Positions 53,801 to 62,100 of a DNA stretch of 64,000 nucleotides are shown piece after piece. The first letter of the stretch is position 1; each line of letters begins with the position of its first letter. The DNA lies in the IMG/VR virus record IMGVR_UViG_3300032293_001439, positions 1-64,000 of that record. One strand, given 5' to 3'. Both the position numbers and the translations under genes were made by a program. The notes below the pieces were generated by a model. It did not search any database. It was not told where the DNA came from and worked only from the letters and a program-made list of their open reading frames with translations. Source of the DNA: a virus.

Positions 53801-56172
53801 ATATTTGTCAGGTCATAATAACCATCTAAGAACGGGTTATTTGCTTCCGGGTTATAGAATGAGAAATCAAATGCGGCTGGATAATATGGGCCATTAACAA
53901 CGTTTCCATCAACGCCTCTCCATCTTCTGGAGTAATTTGTTTTTAGTGTTGTTTGTTCGCCATAGCCGTGTGGAATTCCACTAATATACGATAGTCTTTC
54001 ATTACCAACATCGCTGTTAATCAAAATATCATCTGACGATTCTCTACCTAGTGGTAATAGTTTGATATCTTTTAGGCCGAGTTCTTTTGAGCTTGGTGTA
54101 CCAAAGGTATGCAGCATCAAACCGTTGGATGGCTTGTAGTAGATTATTAATTGAACTGTTGATATGCTCGCCCCAGTTGGTATTGGATATAAATCTAGAT
54201 ATAGATTTTCAAAATACGAACTAAGAGAATAATCTGTGGCATTTCCTAGTTGGTTACTATCTAAATAAATATTAAGTGGGATGGTATACTCTTGGAATGT
54301 TGTGCCGCTAATTACAGGTAGAGATGATAATAGATAATGGTCACCAGCACTAACACTCGTAATTGGATTTTCGTAGTAAGAAGCCTTGTCTGATATGCTT
54401 TCTGCGGATAGAGCGAGATCATCTACGCCCCTAAAGCCAGACACCGATGGTATTAAACCAACACCACTTTCTGCATTTTGTAAAAATGCGCCAACTTTTG
54501 GTGTTATATTTAACAACCTATCATCACTATACCCAACAATATCAAGAACATAATTATCTGATCCCACAGCTTTTTTAGCAACAACTTTTAGTTCTATGCT
54601 ATCAATCTTAAAGAAACTGTCGGTTTCTGCTACGCTTTGTAACTCTGCTGAATCAAAATTATTATTACCAAAACCAAAAGCACCCTCCGTTAACGTTGAT
54701 GCATATCTTGGTGGTGTATGGCTAAATTTTAATGTAAGTCTTCCGCTGTCAGGAACTGGATTATTATTTATTAGCGTTATGTAATCCGAAACTGATGTAT
54801 TTTGCAATTTATTTAATAGAACAATAGATCCGCTTGTGCTAGTGTTATACGCTATATTAGAAAATGCATCTGGAGATGACTGCCACAAACTATAACCTTC
54901 TGGATATATACCAGCATCATATGTATTAATTAATACTTGGCTTGGCAATATATTTCTAGATAATCTTTGTCCAACAGAATTTACCTCTACATAAAAACCG
55001 AGTTTAGATTCATATTTGGTTCCGCTTGGACTGCAAGATGAACATAGTTCGCCACTATTTCCAATTTCGATTGCAGATATTCTTAAAGAATTTGTTGGAT
55101 TAAGTATGTAGCCCTGAGATTGGGCTGACATTGGTGATCCATCTACAGATAGATAATCGTTGTTAGATGTATTAAGAAAGTCTACTGAACAAACTAACTC
55201 TTCGTAACCTTTATCGAAACCTTCAGCGAATGGATCGTCTAAGCAAATAACATCAAAATCCATACTAAGAGTATAACCACTAGCAGCACCCAGTATTGGA
55301 TAATTTTCATCCCAAGAGTGTAGATTAGCATTATTAATTAGTGGTTCTGAAATATATGTGGAATAATTTACATAGTTATTAGCATAATTAGCATCACCAC
55401 GTAAAAATACTTCTTTATATTTGATTATAAGATTACCAGATGGATCTTCTAATTTAATGTTGTGTATGCGATACTCTGGGGCAATGTCCGATCCATAATT
55501 TGATAATGGGGCAGAGGCACGTATAAATAGGAAGCTATTTTTTGGATGATGATATGGTTTATTAACTTCGCATTTGTATCTAAATGTGCCACTGGTAAAA
55601 ACAGATGATGGCTGTATAAAAGATAGATTATCGTCTGATATTCTATTGCTCTGTTTTAGATTTTGATTATAGTTTCCAGTAAATACCCCTTCGTCAATGC
55701 TTTGATACAAATTACCAGATGATAAATTCTTATTAACAAAGTAGCTGTTATTTAGGCTGGTTGTTATGTCTCTTATTGGATATAATTTTTGTACTGAGGC
55801 AAAGTTATCTATATCATTTAGCCCATCAATATTGCCACCAAACTTATCAGCATATAGGTCATTGATATTAATAGAGGAAGATAGTCTTGATCTTGCTACT
55901 CCATTAACAACTAGGTGGGCTTTTATATCAACTATTTCTACAGCACCCAAAGCCCTTACATTATGAGATAGCTTGGGCTTGCCTAATATTTTACCAGAGC
56001 CAGAAAGTTTACCTTTTAACAGTGCTGGTTGTTGAACCTTGTTTGGATTGATCCTTGCAACGCCGCCAAGTTTACCAGATAGAACATTGCTAAGAGTAGC
56101 GTTTGCTCTTATTTTAGAACTTCCATCTACTTTTAGCGAATGATTATTTACACAAATAAAACAATCTGACAT
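44899..56172 (-). CDS. Giant virion protein (3757 aa) with FG-GAP propeller blades, putative adhesin
   Basis: This is a roughly 410-kDa protein with no signal peptide, probably tail-attached and involved in adsorption. FG-GAP-type blades recur: KYGKSVAAKYDLMAIGAP (about 1670), FGHSLDIAVNN (about 1780), FGHAVAISEDTNIVAIGSP (about 2095), LGYSVAVNDDGSTIAIGAP (about 2225), FGFAISLHKNKLVIGAP (about 3290), FGYDVSIDSDIIVVGAP (about 3412) and FGRSVYVHRSN (about 3528). A LamG-like stretch lies near 830-1000. An NLxL-type repeat region lies near 1310-1560 and again at the C-terminus. Two similar alpha/beta segments occur near 2340-2425 and 2765-2845. The adhesin role is inferred from domain types and tail-module context. 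Confidence 0.82.
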   Translation of the reverse strand: MSDCFICVNNHSLKVDGSSKIRANATLSNVLSGKLGGVARINPNKVQQPALLKGKLSGSGKILGKPKLSHNVRALGAVEIVDIKAHLVVNGVARSRLSSSININDLYADKFGGNIDGLNDIDNFASVQKLYPIRDITTSLNNSYFVNKNLSSGNLYQSIDEGVFTGNYNQNLKQSNRISDDNLSFIQPSSVFTSGTFRYKCEVNKPYHHPKNSFLFIRASAPLSNYGSDIAPEYRIHNIKLEDPSGNLIIKYKEVFLRGDANYANNYVNYSTYISEPLINNANLHSWDENYPILGAASGYTLSMDFDVICLDDPFAEGFDKGYEELVCSVDFLNTSNNDYLSVDGSPMSAQSQGYILNPTNSLRISAIEIGNSGELCSSCSPSGTKYESKLGFYVEVNSVGQRLSRNILPSQVLINTYDAGIYPEGYSLWQSSPDAFSNIAYNTSTSGSIVLLNKLQNTSVSDYITLINNNPVPDSGRLTLKFSHTPPRYASTLTEGAFGFGNNNFDSAELQSVAETDSFFKIDSIELKVVAKKAVGSDNYVLDIVGYSDDRLLNITPKVGAFLQNAESGVGLIPSVSGFRGVDDLALSAESISDKASYYENPITSVSAGDHYLLSSLPVISGTTFQEYTIPLNIYLDSNQLGNATDYSLSSYFENLYLDLYPIPTGASISTVQLIIYYKPSNGLMLHTFGTPSSKELGLKDIKLLPLGRESSDDILINSDVGNERLSYISGIPHGYGEQTTLKTNYSRRWRGVDGNVVNGPYYPAAFDFSFYNPEANNPFLDGYYDLTNISGNFIVSDDYAYSGYYNGSATVLKNIGWRFKNTQLFPHNTDYTTIDWTQSGDPLYGKICDAFDSALRVSGEFGNINFGNVPTNSGFSLYIRFTPDYNMSGVNYNLFNSGVIASKYDSGQELEFWFGFENERLTLKAKDINTVGSPLVSISDSKTYDQYQYPLSTLIYYTPGAMAILAYNEIEDNASPSYGAISTNIIIDSGNSNLVIGHCDASGIGTNIFVHEIGLSIPPSINGEANRSLKRTTFKSFFDSHGHTFLHNTAVNTKFNLSEFINKDTSAWKLGDFKICSFSPDFDSFTKRVGQDYIIHRLKHDGLGYGNTTNFPLPSSLYASGLSYHTQIENDFLRFNLQDIPDVNPEFYTTQPRICKTLPRGYDFKEGSLVVESIIEHETFNDLIWSDSKIGPKLIVSLYSKNQDPVNRPSKVNWGLVNRSIHYLKPSGCWQKLRSTFNYDDLVDTSEPWANFDLDNIRSEFDHKYYSTDINDMFLQYDLAYPSGSPFDSSIKMHSVTVKLEDALTYFADSNNSVNLFASGEKVSRSDVNLYTYGLDYEFNGLNLYVSGQAWPTASSNINLALFGVKGIEYNDLHLFTKNSGIVIDSIPIYVSGGNPRQETSISLVMSDNTLDQTRYSSVQLYVKNRGIEESKNSLFLVQPETFSTFSPFNSGLMSLVTFNEQVITYSTSENFSLYINTDPLYSALSGSLGLFTINYPAFNQQFNQQASITWNENNIGKSISASDNDKAFLSADDEIRGVDLLCYGVCDTENACEEKPIYLHDEYWYNENSCIQGGILRVKDTYTNLNVSGFNSPIGYSGHFYGIRKYDGLIPNAPYNVTVTTKTGNNQSIPLPREFVELDYGSNEYVNYSGVKLTADDARQSGNKYGKSVAAKYDLMAIGAPFQTVSYSEYDAFGNLSTIDLDEAGSVFIYRREARPSGSTWASDKHKSPWSLETKLTLPSGLLKDYPTNIYRNTINGITIPYPITERFWNVGQEGRQFGHSLDIAVNNSLTSFQESKKEVIVVGGPSAKWNRDFEDLATSGVSIGLIIFTDEFTPSLPDPSNPRKNITYTKILETIQNKDLIFQYFSDPPVRFDVKLLICEPIASDSTITTLDFPEPKPAFITKKRIPRNEGIVTEQDTLAVFSGIKVAFEEAFPYDNTKIHNNIPVMLGVYVDNSRSLGRSAVNPALDRFLQYYQNYSFASGLQDFYGIASSGSVYEYVPESVGSEDWISMSNLILNQLLDTGRLVTDNQVRFITSGVGPESFNTNLTQFNHPPSSGGSVYIFEKESGAWNLIQEIKSPEVSYASYDRFGHAVAISEDTNIVAIGSPYINDACKVYQYRESEKERLFNSLYSWITHKNSLAGGLDQRYSDLVDDYASWLETYGFSYSNQILYSKLTATEKFEARDYLEIEEYENIFTYHYKDIPYVGTWEFIPQTFAPTSRLGYSVAVNDDGSTIAIGAPTDSFNSFDDFNVYYKNDGYLDPLNIDNINGFIRPSWKSNVNAGAVRLLESRDYYPHTKAVEFGKFGNLQENLNDPLDSGHFNYLSTIFQDKDFVKTPFDQVSIPSDAGLAFVITPQIDAVSDEVMNNIISWLALGDRNLVLVGNDPVWESSGIYQTSNTIINKILQRLNSRMRLYPAKNEYQSLPSGNSLIVPSYIPKNSTGSYINPLELDTGYGVADIRIHLPGYQKLMPCTENGINTECALPLIDKGDLRAEWKASCVTESCGSRTLEYAVNWPFVFKTFTPQCCEVELETINADRFDLSNLEPVPLLAAGEIGTRSRIIPAVPESYIDVPIFEDRIASTAVTSYIFDEDNIQPSASFVYSASISGYSSYTQNIEGVSDPFYRPSAVEERQSLLQAKAFPITDTLFGRQLVSSVGRFCVEQTFGSSKIIAIANITSESKDSLLSGLGDNAINLYSNLVAKNSSGSAIIAQLGGWTGRTNFTDAYSESILNDVFRNCGNDVRLNVLNLSASDDVCWIANPVGIPSEQQVLDIKAWLNTGNKKLVITHDSTIQQIIKVNNILSLLDSNIQSLYLPVKEEYASAIGVGFVNQSHPVGQGFGLYPISEFFIRDNFVPFDTGVNVVDICSTALPIYDTKIISDGYWKIDSGIDHIVFPAVAGSGYRIFVNVVSENQYETHPLTLYVKNGVEQPKTPFPDLSLLRTVSIKQTSLLEIGPIKDLQNNIQNTVRTLSFDVQVKEGASTLELYVNSIVSRINQTDYIPKTIRLLSVSGVAMPVKQVTIQNNRPYRELIGYTRQKTADAQPEITIVEPIISQISSLNDRYCADEDCLDLGFGNKYIADGPVVVAQEVESISSFNAGVARSRVTVISDSSLVQGRFMSDEFGRMSASTVAFLSSLYPETQFPSDISGKQYINLTKIVGPERGSPQKYLSLRSNNGSRYRFNNSGATASLSSFDSKESMYDPRYVLRSELPWTEDTPEILKEQLRNFEIQEFASDLLNYGATTKFSGIINSQTYIDAGIDGGTPDIMKDTGSDYLDFDVFTSGFPGDLFGFAISLHKNKLVIGAPFTAFSDEEIHNWQYYLDTNGQSGIGLSYNGGAGAVYVYEKTFNGSGIRNTKTPWELIQKIRPSSINIGQDLSNSGNSQSYLSLGPNSYTSNYLNQFSTVTDQFGYDVSIDSDIIVVGAPGHDFDKHSYDTYDSGSYIRKAFNSEFNIPLRTVLELGNSGVRNTIGSGNSVLNNGAIFTFENKVIDWPSRTTKWVFVEKILQQGPKARERYSISASGTENENFGRSVYVHRSNRSDSDYVVVGGAEKHIYSSSGNAPLTNAGAVYSNDIMLRDSYPAIANVNTYIDAKVFGERDGSKNPTVRIITTNAISNQLSYASGIVYSDNNGAIFLEASGQDPASRGFIQHRPFVVSVDGLYRYGTSSSGNMPLFIDSTAINNENMNLFIGSTTGNVYNNIGLYNSAIANFGSGIINFYTDCPDPTQIIESGLPLFTASGIGLSTDTLNMRVRGK

Positions 56173-56176
56173 ATTT

Positions 56177-59100
56177 TTACCTTGGTAAATTACTTCTATT
56201 TTCTGTCAATTTTCCACCGGGACCAACACTATATTCGTTCTGAATCTTTTGAACAACTTGTTTCATTATTTCTTGTCTTGTCTGATCAGATATTTGAGTT
56301 AACATGCTTGTGCCATTCAAGTTCACATTAACATTTACACTATCTAGTTTAACTTGTAACTTTGTATTTTGAAGATTTTTTATGCTCTCATTAAATCCAC
56401 TAACGAACGTATTGAATATATTTCCTAGATTGGTGACTAATTGTGGATCTATACCAAGAGCGCCGCCTATGCTACCAAGTAATCCGCCACCAGCTTTATA
56501 CTGAACTCTTCCACCATTATTATAATAGCCAACTTTTCCTCCTCTTGCAAAACCTTGAGATCCGGTATTGTTGTTAATTGCTTCTAATAGTTGTAGATTA
56601 TTACCTCTATTCACAGACTCTCTTCTAACAACGAATTCTCCGGGAGTTAACATTGCGGGAACAGTATCAGTACCTCTTGGAACAAACATTCCACGGTTTG
56701 CATATACAGGACCGCCTCTTGCGAATCCAGCTACAGGATCGAAACTTGGATCTGCGGCTTGTCTACCGCGTTCTTCTATTTGTGCTAATTTAACTTCAGC
56801 ATTGCTTACATTAATGCTAGCTGTTTGTACTTGCATTTCTGCTGTTGCTTGTTGGAATGCGCCAGTTTCACCAAGAACACCACCAAGCTCTTGTAATCTT
56901 CTTTGAGCCGCCGCTTCTTCTGGAGTTGTACCAGCTAGAGTTTGAGCCATTCTTGGATCCATAACTCCTCTAGATGCTAATGCTGCACCAGCCGCTTGTT
57001 CTGTTAATCCTCCGGGACCAGAAAGCTGTCTACCATATAAACTTTGAACACCAGCTTCTTGCTGCCTTTGAATATCTTTAAATGCATCTCCAACAGCTTT
57101 ACTACCAAATTGGTTTGCTAAAGTCATATCGCCAGTTGCGATTGCTGCTTGAGCGCCAACTGCGGCTTGTTGTTCAAAAAACTGATCGATATTACCACTA
57201 ATCAAAGATTCTAATGAATCTTTTTCCATCTTATTCTTTTCTTGAATAATCTTTAGTTCTTCTTCTTCTAGCTTGATTAGTGAACGAATAGTATCTATTT
57301 GATCTTTTTGTGCTTGTTGTAAATTTTGTTGAGTTATATCGGCTTCTGCTCCTGCTCTTCCCTGCATACCGCCGTCCGTTCTTCTTCTAGTTTCTGTTCC
57401 AAATATTCCTCCAGCAATTTGTGCATTTCTTGCTCTAATTTCAGCAACGCTTCCTGTTCTCATTGTTTGCAATCCAGCATTACCAGCACCAGCATTTGCC
57501 TTTGCTACTATGGCGGCTCGTTTTTCTCCAGATGTAACAGCAACGCCACCATATTTAGCTTGAATATCTCGACCTTCCATATAAAGATCGACCGCTTCTT
57601 TTTGTGCGCTTGCAAGATTTCTTTCAGCGTCTGCTCTCTTATGAATTAAACTAATAACTACCTGTTCAGCTTTTTGTCGCTCTTGAGCGATCTTCATTAT
57701 TTCTTCGAACTGTTTCTTGCCAGCTTCGCTAAGTTTGTCACCAAATACTGATAAGTCACCGGCAAGTAGTTTATCTACTTCTTCTGGACTTAGTGGTATA
57801 TTTTCTATGATAGCTGTTAAATTTTTCTTAGCTTCAGCACCAAGTCCAGCTGTCAATTCAGAAGCAAATGCTTTCTTAATTTCATCTGGTGTATCACCGG
57901 GAGATTGCCCTCTTTCTCTTCTAGCTTGAATATTTGATCTAATCTTTTCAAAGGCTTTATTATAGTTTTGTTGAGCTTGTATGAATGCTTCTGTATTTGC
58001 TCTAAATTTTGCAGGATTAGCACCCATATCACTTAAGTTTTTAGCAACATCATCAACAGCCTGTTTGATTTCAGCAGGATCCATAGCTTGAGCAGCACTG
58101 CTCATAGCTGCGGATAAAAATTCTGTATTAGCAACAAATGTACTGCCACCAACCTCAAGGCCAGCAACAAATCTATCCATACTGGCGCTCATCGCTGTGG
58201 CGGTTGCTGTTGGTCCGCGTAATCCAAGATTCATAGCATCAAAAGCGGCTTTAGCTCTAGCAACCTCTTTTTCAAGGTTTGCCATTTCTCTATTAACTTG
58301 ATTAATTTGATCTGTCAATTGATTTACAGATTCTCTTGCGGCGGCAGCTCCTTGTTCATCACCTTTGTCTTGTAAAGTGCTAACTAATTCAACTTGTTTT
58401 GCTAATCTTTGTTGTAGATCATTACCTGTACCTACACCCAAAGCTTGATTTCTAATTTCTTGTGTGCTTTGACCTCTAGCAAATCCAGACCTAATCATTG
58501 CAGATCTTGCGCCCGATTCTGTTTGAAAAGCTTCATTCTGGAATCTAGAGGCTTGACGAATTTGTTCGGCACTAGAAGCACCAAGTCTTTGATTTCTAGT
58601 ATTGGCAGTTTCCATGCCAAATAAACCACCACCAAGATATGCTCCAGCATTTCTAAAAAATGCTCCAGCACCAGTTGATCTACCTTCTGCGTTGGCAACG
58701 CTCAGATCAGAAGCACGACCCTCTTGCTTAACTACTTCTGATGTTGCGGCTCTAATTTTAGTAAGAGCTTCAGAAGCAGAAATACTACCTCTCTCAAAAT
58801 CTTCCATAGCATTTGTTGCTGTTTTTTGCGCTTTTTCCAGTTCTTTTTGTGTTTTAACAGCACCAGCTTGAGCAACAGCTAAAGCAATTTGTTGTTTAGC
58901 TGAGTCTCCAACCGCATCATACAACACAAATAAACCGCCAACAACTGCACCAACGGCTCCCCCGATAGCTGTCCCTATTCCGGGAAGAAAAGATCCTACT
59001 AATGCTCCAGCGGCAGCTGCTGATCCAACTGTACCGATGCTTTTAGATCCAATAACACTATTTGAACCAGCTTTTTCTGTAGCAATTGATCTAGCTTTTT

Positions 59101-62100
59101 CAACATTCCCTTCATTTACAGCATTCTTAAGTCTATTATCAAAATTATATATCTCATCATATAACGATCTAAATATTTTGGCCCCAGCCGCCGCTGCCGC
59201 CGCTACAGCTAATACCGGACCAACAAGTTTTGCAACAGCCTGTGTCGCTCCAACCATTTTAGTTGAAAATTGTTTACTAAATCCCATATCCATTAGTCCG
59301 CTACGCGCGGTGGATAAAGACCTCATACTAAAACCTTTTCCTGTAGCAAAATCCATTACGCCCTTTTTCGTAAGTTTAAGGCCAAATGCCTCAAGAGCAA
59401 ATCCAACACTAGTGATAGTTGTTACTAAGCCTAATAATGAGTGTGTCATTCTTAATAGAGCGCCACTATTTTCATCTACAGCTGGTAAGAAACCAGCAAT
59501 TAAACTAGTAGCCATACTAGCAGCAAACATTTTATTATTATTAACAACATCTATGGCGCTCTTAGCAGCACTTTGTTGAGCTTTAGTATTAGCGCCCACA
59601 GCATTCGTATTTTGTGATATTCCACCAGATTTACTACCCATAGTTCCCGTCATTGTTGCAAACGGATTATTTGCTTGCGTGGTAGCAGTTCGTGGAGATG
59701 ATGCTACAGAACTTGTGGCTGCGGCTGTATTAGCTTTCAAAGAACTATTTGCAAGATTTTGTAATGTAGTACCTTGCTGCAAAGCAGCTGTATTTTGATT
59801 AATTCCATTTATATACCTATTGGCTTCTGATAAAACTTTTTGCTGAGAAGCTCCACTAGCTATTAAATCTTTAAAATAAGAGTGCAGTCCAGAAATAACT
59901 AACTCTTGTCCACCTAAAGTGCGTTTATTTGCTTTGCTATTAGCCGCAATAGTGCTACCAAAATTTGGTAGAATGCTATTCAAAAATGTAGTTTCTCTTT
60001 GTACGCGTTGGTATGTTGTTTCTGTGCGTCGAATTATAGAGAAAAGTGACTCAAGAGACATACCTAATCTAGACAAAGAACCAGATGTTAATTTATCTAA
60101 CTGAAGAGCAAACTTATCAATACCCTTCACATTAACTAATGCTTGTTCAAGAAGTATGTCGCCTTTTGGTTTAACTCCTGTTCCGGTTGTGCCAGCAGCA
60201 AAACGCTGAACAATTCCACCCTTGGCATACTTGCCAACTTTATTCATACGGTTTAGATTACCGTATCCAATACTTTGGGCAGAAGATCTATTAACAACAA
60301 ATTCACCGGGAGTTAGTAGGGCGGGAACAGTATCTGTACCAACTGAGCCTCCGAGGGCCATTTTTCTTTGTCTGCTCTTGCCTACTTTATTAGTTGATAT
60401 TGCGCCTAACTGTTTGACACCTCTCATGTCTCCAGTAACAATATCTCCAACTATTTTTGAAAATATGGAGTCTGTCATCTTACTATTGAATGATCTTTTA
60501 GCGTCTGCTTTAATCAAACCAGCTATGTCAGATTCATTAGATCCAAAAAATGCCGCCAGAGCTTTTTTATTTTGTGGCCCAAGGGAAGGAAAATCAAAAG
60601 CCGCCTGACCCCCAGCTAAACCGGCGCCAGTGATTCCTTGTATAATTCCTTCATACATATAGCCGCCGATTGTACTAAAAACTTGTTTATCAGATGCCAC
60701 TCTATTAGCAGCTGTTTTTATAGATCTTTTATTCAAATTGATTGGACCAGAAAGCATTCCGCCTATAGCGTTGGAAGCAGAGATCACAGCATTTTTAACA
60801 CCAACCTTGGCATTCTGATCAACTATATTATTAATTGAACTATTTTTTTCTATATCACCTCTAAATGGGAGATAATTTCTTATAGTCGATCCTTTTAGCA
60901 AAGCGGCTTGATTTCCATTCAGTGTAAATGGCATATCTTGAGCTAAAGAAGTAGTGCCATCTGACCCTTTTTCTGGAGTTAAGAAAAATCCACCTACCGC
61001 ATTTGGTCTAGTTGTAAATGCTCCTCCTGGGTATTTATCAAGTAATTTTTGTCTTTCTTTGGACAGTTTTTCCGCTTGCTTTTGTGTTGTCTTTGGTTTT
61101 TGTGATAATTGATTAGCTAGTCTAGCAGCGGCAGCGTCTCTTTCTTCTTGAGACATTTTGCTCCATCTTGAAGCGGATATAGAAGCTTTAGCTTTTTTGT
61201 AAATACTTGCGGGAGTCATACTTCCATACATAGATCTATTACCAGTTACTATGCCACCAGCCGCGTATTTATTCATAGCAGCAAGATTATCAGCACCCAA
61301 TCTGTTAACGCTACTCTTTTTGATAACAAACTCACCGGGCTGTAACATTGCTGGAACAGTATCACGATTACCAGTACCGGGAACCATGCCACCTCTTGCA
61401 AAATGGTGAACCTTGCCACCGGTACTGTAAGTTCTTCCCGATTGCATACCTCTCATCATTCCACCAGCAAAAGTGCTAATACCTCTAGCAAAGTTTACAG
61501 CAGCAACAGCAGCAAGCATTGGTAACAGTGGCTTTATGGCTTCACCAATTTTAATTAATGCAGAAGCTAATGATAAAGCAGTATTTGCCATTATTTGGAA
61601 TGTACTAGTTTCTGTCATGCTTCGCACTAAAGCTAAGAACTCTTCTTTTACTTTAAGAATTCTAATAGCGAGTGCTTGCTGTGCTGTAGCAGCATCTTGA
61701 GTTAAACTATTTCCAGCCTTGTTGGCAACATTAAGTGCGGCTTGTGCTGTGCTAAACTGTTGTAGCAATGGTAACACTTTACCAATCTGACGGAATCCAC
61801 CAAGCTCTTCAGCAATTCTAATGAACGTAATGTCACCTTCGCCTAATCCAGATAGAGCGGTACTCAATCTTTTAACAGCTTCAAACGGACCAACGAATTT
61901 ACCCTCTAAGTCAACAAGTTCCACACCAAACTGTTTTAAGAATTCAATAGTTTTGGGACGCTGAATACGTGTGAAAATAGTACGTAAACCAGTACCAATA
62001 CTTTCAGCACTTTCACGGGTTGTGGCTCTTACGCTAGTAAATAATGCAATAAGTTCGTTAAGATCGCCACCCGATGATTTAAACACACCACCAGCGCGAC

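Noticed and set aside
59037-59579. + strand 180-aa frame
   Set aside because: It is the antisense reading of Ala-rich helices in the tape measure gene, with no start signal or motif.
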